64,000 bases of DNA, from NCBI RefSeq assembly GCF_017603825.1, contig NZ_CP072014.1, forward strand, positions 2,542,001-2,606,000, in the 5' to 3' direction. A program made the translations under genes and the position numbers. This DNA is from Arthrobacter crystallopoietes. GTDB taxonomy: Bacteria > Actinomycetota > Actinomycetes > Actinomycetales > Micrococcaceae. Under the pieces are notes generated by a model. The model saw only the letters and a program-made list of their open reading frames with translations, was not told the origin of the DNA and searched no databases. Position 1 is the stretch's first letter. Each line of letters opens with the position of its first letter. Positions 62,155-64,000 of this stretch are shown piece after piece.

Positions 62155-62847
62155 TTGACGGAGGGCACCGGCGCCGGGCAGGAAGGAGTGCCGGAGCGCC
62201 ACGAAGGATTGCGGGAGCGCCACCGGAGGCTTTTCGGCTCCGGTGCCTCCCTCGAACGGCTGGTGTTTTTCAGCGACGCCGTCTTTGCCATCGCCATGAC
62301 GTTGCTGGTCCTGGAAATCATCATTCCCGAAGGGCTGGACCAGGAGCATCTGGGCGCTGCCCTGCTGGCGGCGATGTTGGAGTTCTTCGCCTATGCCGTG
62401 AGCTTCGCCGTGATCAGCACTGCTTGGATGAACCACCACCGGAAATTCATTGTCATCCGCCGCTACGATGTCCGTCTGCAGTGGCTGAACCTGCTTCTGC
62501 TGTTCTTCATTGCGGTCCTGCCGATGCCTACCAGTTTCCTGAGCAACTATGGCGGCGAAATTTCGCCGTGGCCCGCGGTGCTCTACGCGAGCGTGACGGC
62601 AGCTGTCTTCGTGATGCTGAACCTGATCTGGGTGCATGCGTGGCGGGCAAAGCTAATGACCCAGGACGTGGACCGGGCTATGTACCGGTACGTGTTCTGG
62701 TCCATCCTGCCGGTGCCGCTGGTCTTCGTGCTGAGCATCCCGGTGGCGTTCTTCCACACGGATGCCGCCATGTATATGTGGCTGCTCATCATTCCCGCCA
62801 TGGTGATCACCCGGAGAATTGGCCGGAAAGGTGCGGATGCCCCTTAG
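62155..62847 (+). CDS. TMEM175-like (DUF1211) potassium-channel-family membrane protein
   Basis: About 230 residues; the start is uncertain (TTG 62155, GTG 62188 or TTG 62209, all in frame). The hallmark LERLVFFSDAVFAIAMTLLV begins the first helix, with the FSD signature of bacterial TMEM175 channels. Six hydrophobic segments in total, including LEFFAYAVSFAVISTAWMNH and LQWLNLLLLFFIAVLPMPTS. Members form leaky K+ channels. It closely follows the subtilase gene. Confidence 0.8.
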   Translation: MTEGTGAGQEGVPERHEGLRERHRRLFGSGASLERLVFFSDAVFAIAMTLLVLEIIIPEGLDQEHLGAALLAAMLEFFAYAVSFAVISTAWMNHHRKFIVIRRYDVRLQWLNLLLLFFIAVLPMPTSFLSNYGGEISPWPAVLYASVTAAVFVMLNLIWVHAWRAKLMTQDVDRAMYRYVFWSILPVPLVFVLSIPVAFFHTDAAMYMWLLIIPAMVITRRIGRKGADAP

Positions 62848-62884
62848 TCAGCCCCCTGCCAACGCAACCCGCTCCTTGGGAACG

Positions 62885-62954
62885 GCGAGAACGTCCCTGC
62901 CGGTTCCGACGCCCTCGTGGGAGGGACGATCTGGTGCGGCAGGGACGTTCTCGC
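62885..62954. repeat. 18-bp perfect inverted repeat with 34-nt loop
   Basis: GCGAGAACGTCCCTGCCG (62885-62902) and CGGCAGGGACGTTCTCGC (62937-62954), followed by GAAAAAT. It lies between convergent genes and may be a terminator or an intergenic palindromic repeat. GGGAGGGACG in the loop echoes the arm. Confidence 0.7.
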
Positions 62955-62997
62955 GAAAAATCGCGGCCAGCATGAGGCTGGCTCCAGCGGGCTGGAG

Positions 62998-63219
62998 CTA
63001 GCCCGCCATCAGCCGGAAACCGATCACCAGCGTGGCGATCCCCAGGATCATAGACGTGGTGATCAGCATGAACCGCGTGGTGAGGTAGCTGGTCATATTG
63101 CCCTTGTTGTCCTTGGACCGCGGGTCCTTCCAGACTTGGAGCAGGAACGGCACCCAGGCGATGACGCTCCAGAAGCCGGCGAAGACCAGGATCCAGGCCA
63201 GGGCAGCAGGTACGTTCAC
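62998..63219 (-). CDS. Small two-helix membrane protein (73 aa), SCO4848-like
   Basis: GTG 63219. Two hydrophobic helices (AALAWILVFAGFWSVIAWVP, LITTSMILGIATLVIGFRLM) separated by a charged loop WKDPRSKDNKGNMTSYLTTR. The W-K-D-P-R pattern resembles the SCO4848 family of actinobacterial small membrane proteins. Upstream neighbour on the same strand is the DUF2505 gene, 13 bp away. Confidence 0.75.
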   Translation of the reverse strand: MNVPAALAWILVFAGFWSVIAWVPFLLQVWKDPRSKDNKGNMTSYLTTRFMLITTSMILGIATLVIGFRLMAG

Positions 63220-63232
63220 GGTCGGTAAGCCC

Positions 63233-63733
63233 TTATGCCCGGCCGGCGATCCAGGCTTCGGCCTGCTCCGCCTGGATCCTCAGCGCCTTGCCCAGCATGG
63301 GCTCGGCTGCCGAAGCGATCTTGCCGCCGAGGAACGGGATGCCGGAGGAAACTTCGCCTTCGAGATCCACACGGGTGGAACCGCCCTCGGAAACCAGCTT
63401 CTGCACGGCGGCAACGTCAACCGGCGCTCCGGCAATCTTGACGCCGACGTTGACGGTGCGGGAGCCGTCGGCTTCCGGGGCCTGCCACTGCTCGGTCTGC
63501 GTCACGTTCAGGAACTCACCCAACATTTTCCGCGCAATGTCCGGGAGCCGGGTGGTGGGAATGTTCCGGACCACGGTGAGGGTGAAGGGACCATCGACGT
63601 CGCCCTCCTGCTCCACGGAGACAAGGCTGCCGCCGACCATCTCGCTGATGTGGCGGAGGAAGTCCGCGCTGACAAAGGTCTCGGTGACCCGTGCAACGGG
63701 GTGGGACAGGTTGGTGGAGGCGCTCAAGGCCAT
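63233..63733 (-). CDS. DUF2505 family protein
   Basis: A 166-aa protein (MALSASTNLSHPVARVTETF, SADFLRHISEMVGG, GEVSSGIPFLGGKIASAAEP). DUF2505 is an SRPBCC-like helix-grip fold in actinobacteria with unknown function. It probably shares a transcript with the small membrane protein at 62998. Confidence 0.88.
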   Translation of the reverse strand: MALSASTNLSHPVARVTETFVSADFLRHISEMVGGSLVSVEQEGDVDGPFTLTVVRNIPTTRLPDIARKMLGEFLNVTQTEQWQAPEADGSRTVNVGVKIAGAPVDVAAVQKLVSEGGSTRVDLEGEVSSGIPFLGGKIASAAEPMLGKALRIQAEQAEAWIAGRA

Positions 63734-63810
63734 AGGTGGACTCCAAAGATCGGTCTCGGTTGGGATCAGAGTCCATCCTACTGTCTTGCACGGATGCGGC
63801 GCCTCCGGTG

Positions 63811-64000
63811 CTAACTCGACGGATCCGCCTCCACCGCTGCCTCCGCCAGGTAGGCCGCGACCGCCGTCTCGTTGATCCGGAACGAGTGGCCGATGTGGAC
63901 GGCAGGCATCTCGCCGGAATGCACCAGGCGGTACACGGTCATCTTGCTGACATTGAGCCGGGCTGCGACGTCCGAAACTGTCAGGAAGCTGCCGATGTCC
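63811..64000 (-). CDS. Excisionase/MerR-type DNA-binding protein (partial)
   Basis: Sixty-two residues are visible before the window end (the 5' end is missing): the helix-turn-helix FLTVSDVAARLNVSKMTVYR, then LVHSGEMPAVHIGHSFRINE. This is the helix_turn_helix_17 (excisionase) fold used by small chromosomal regulators such as BldC-like proteins; a phage link is not implied. The C-terminus is acidic (VEADPSS). Confidence 0.85.
   Translation of the reverse strand, partial: DIGSFLTVSDVAARLNVSKMTVYRLVHSGEMPAVHIGHSFRINETAVAAYLAEAAVEADPSS

Noticed and set aside
60939-62324. Long minus-strand open frame antisense to the subtilase
   Set aside because: It mirrors the subtilase codon bias; His/Arg/Gly-rich with no domain; a shadow frame.

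Overview
The window is a high-GC actinobacterial chromosome segment, most likely Arthrobacter or a close Micrococcaceae relative. The reasons are the strong G/C third-position bias, frequent GTG and TTG starts, ANTAR and DevS/DevR-type signalling genes, and actinobacterial families (LssY_C, DUF4383, DUF2505, Cgl0159). I see no rRNA, tRNA, CRISPR array, transposase or prophage.

Region 1 (1-7.2 kb) holds mixed signalling and metabolism: a partial TetR regulator, a small conserved protein, a Ser/Thr kinase-GAF fusion, a diacylglycerol-kinase-like protein, two alpha/beta hydrolases, a GAF-ANTAR regulator with an apparent leaderless promoter, and a ROK sugar kinase.

Region 2 (7.2-33.7 kb) is a very large cyclitol (inositol) catabolic island. 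A seven-gene operon iolC-aldolase-iolD-iolA-iolE-iolG-iolH is followed by a tautomerase with its own promoter. A minus-strand module (2OG-oxygenase, Gfo/Idh dehydrogenase, SDR) faces a LacI regulator. Then come iolB with its GntR-type regulator, a divergent ABC importer operon ending in three Gfo/Idh dehydrogenases, a further dehydrogenase-isomerase pair facing a second LacI regulator, and an MFS transporter. Six Gfo/Idh/MocA dehydrogenases lie within about 17.5 kb. A shared 10-bp operator (TGTMAGGACA-like) occurs upstream of iolC, the tautomerase, the gntR gene and the ABC operon, so these appear to form one GntR regulon. The second LacI intergenic region has two CTAGA-N-CGATCTAG palindromes.

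Region 3 (33.7-47 kb) contains a GNAT acetyltransferase, a polyphosphate kinase 2 gene broken by a precise internal 257-bp inversion, a D-threonine aldolase/D-serine dehydratase-like enzyme, RecQ, Hsp20, a 50-aa membrane protein, an ABC exporter with a divergent MarR regulator, a DevR/DevS-like two-component pair, and small proteins.

Region 4 (47-64 kb) is dominated by cell-envelope and secreted proteins: lipoproteins, DUF2254, a class A penicillin-binding protein, a matrixin-like metalloprotease, a GH25 lysozyme with FG-GAP repeats, a subtilase, LssY_C, DUF4383, PRC-barrel, DUF1540, TMEM175-like, DUF2505 and an excisionase-type DNA-binding protein cut by the window end. Two tail-anchored small proteins 11 kb apart (42.4 and 53.5 kb) share a YPRRRDIR box.

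The most notable observations are the ppk2 inversion, the oxygenase-SDR-dehydrogenase module inside the inositol island (possibly for modified or O-methylated inositols), and the reconstructed operator network.
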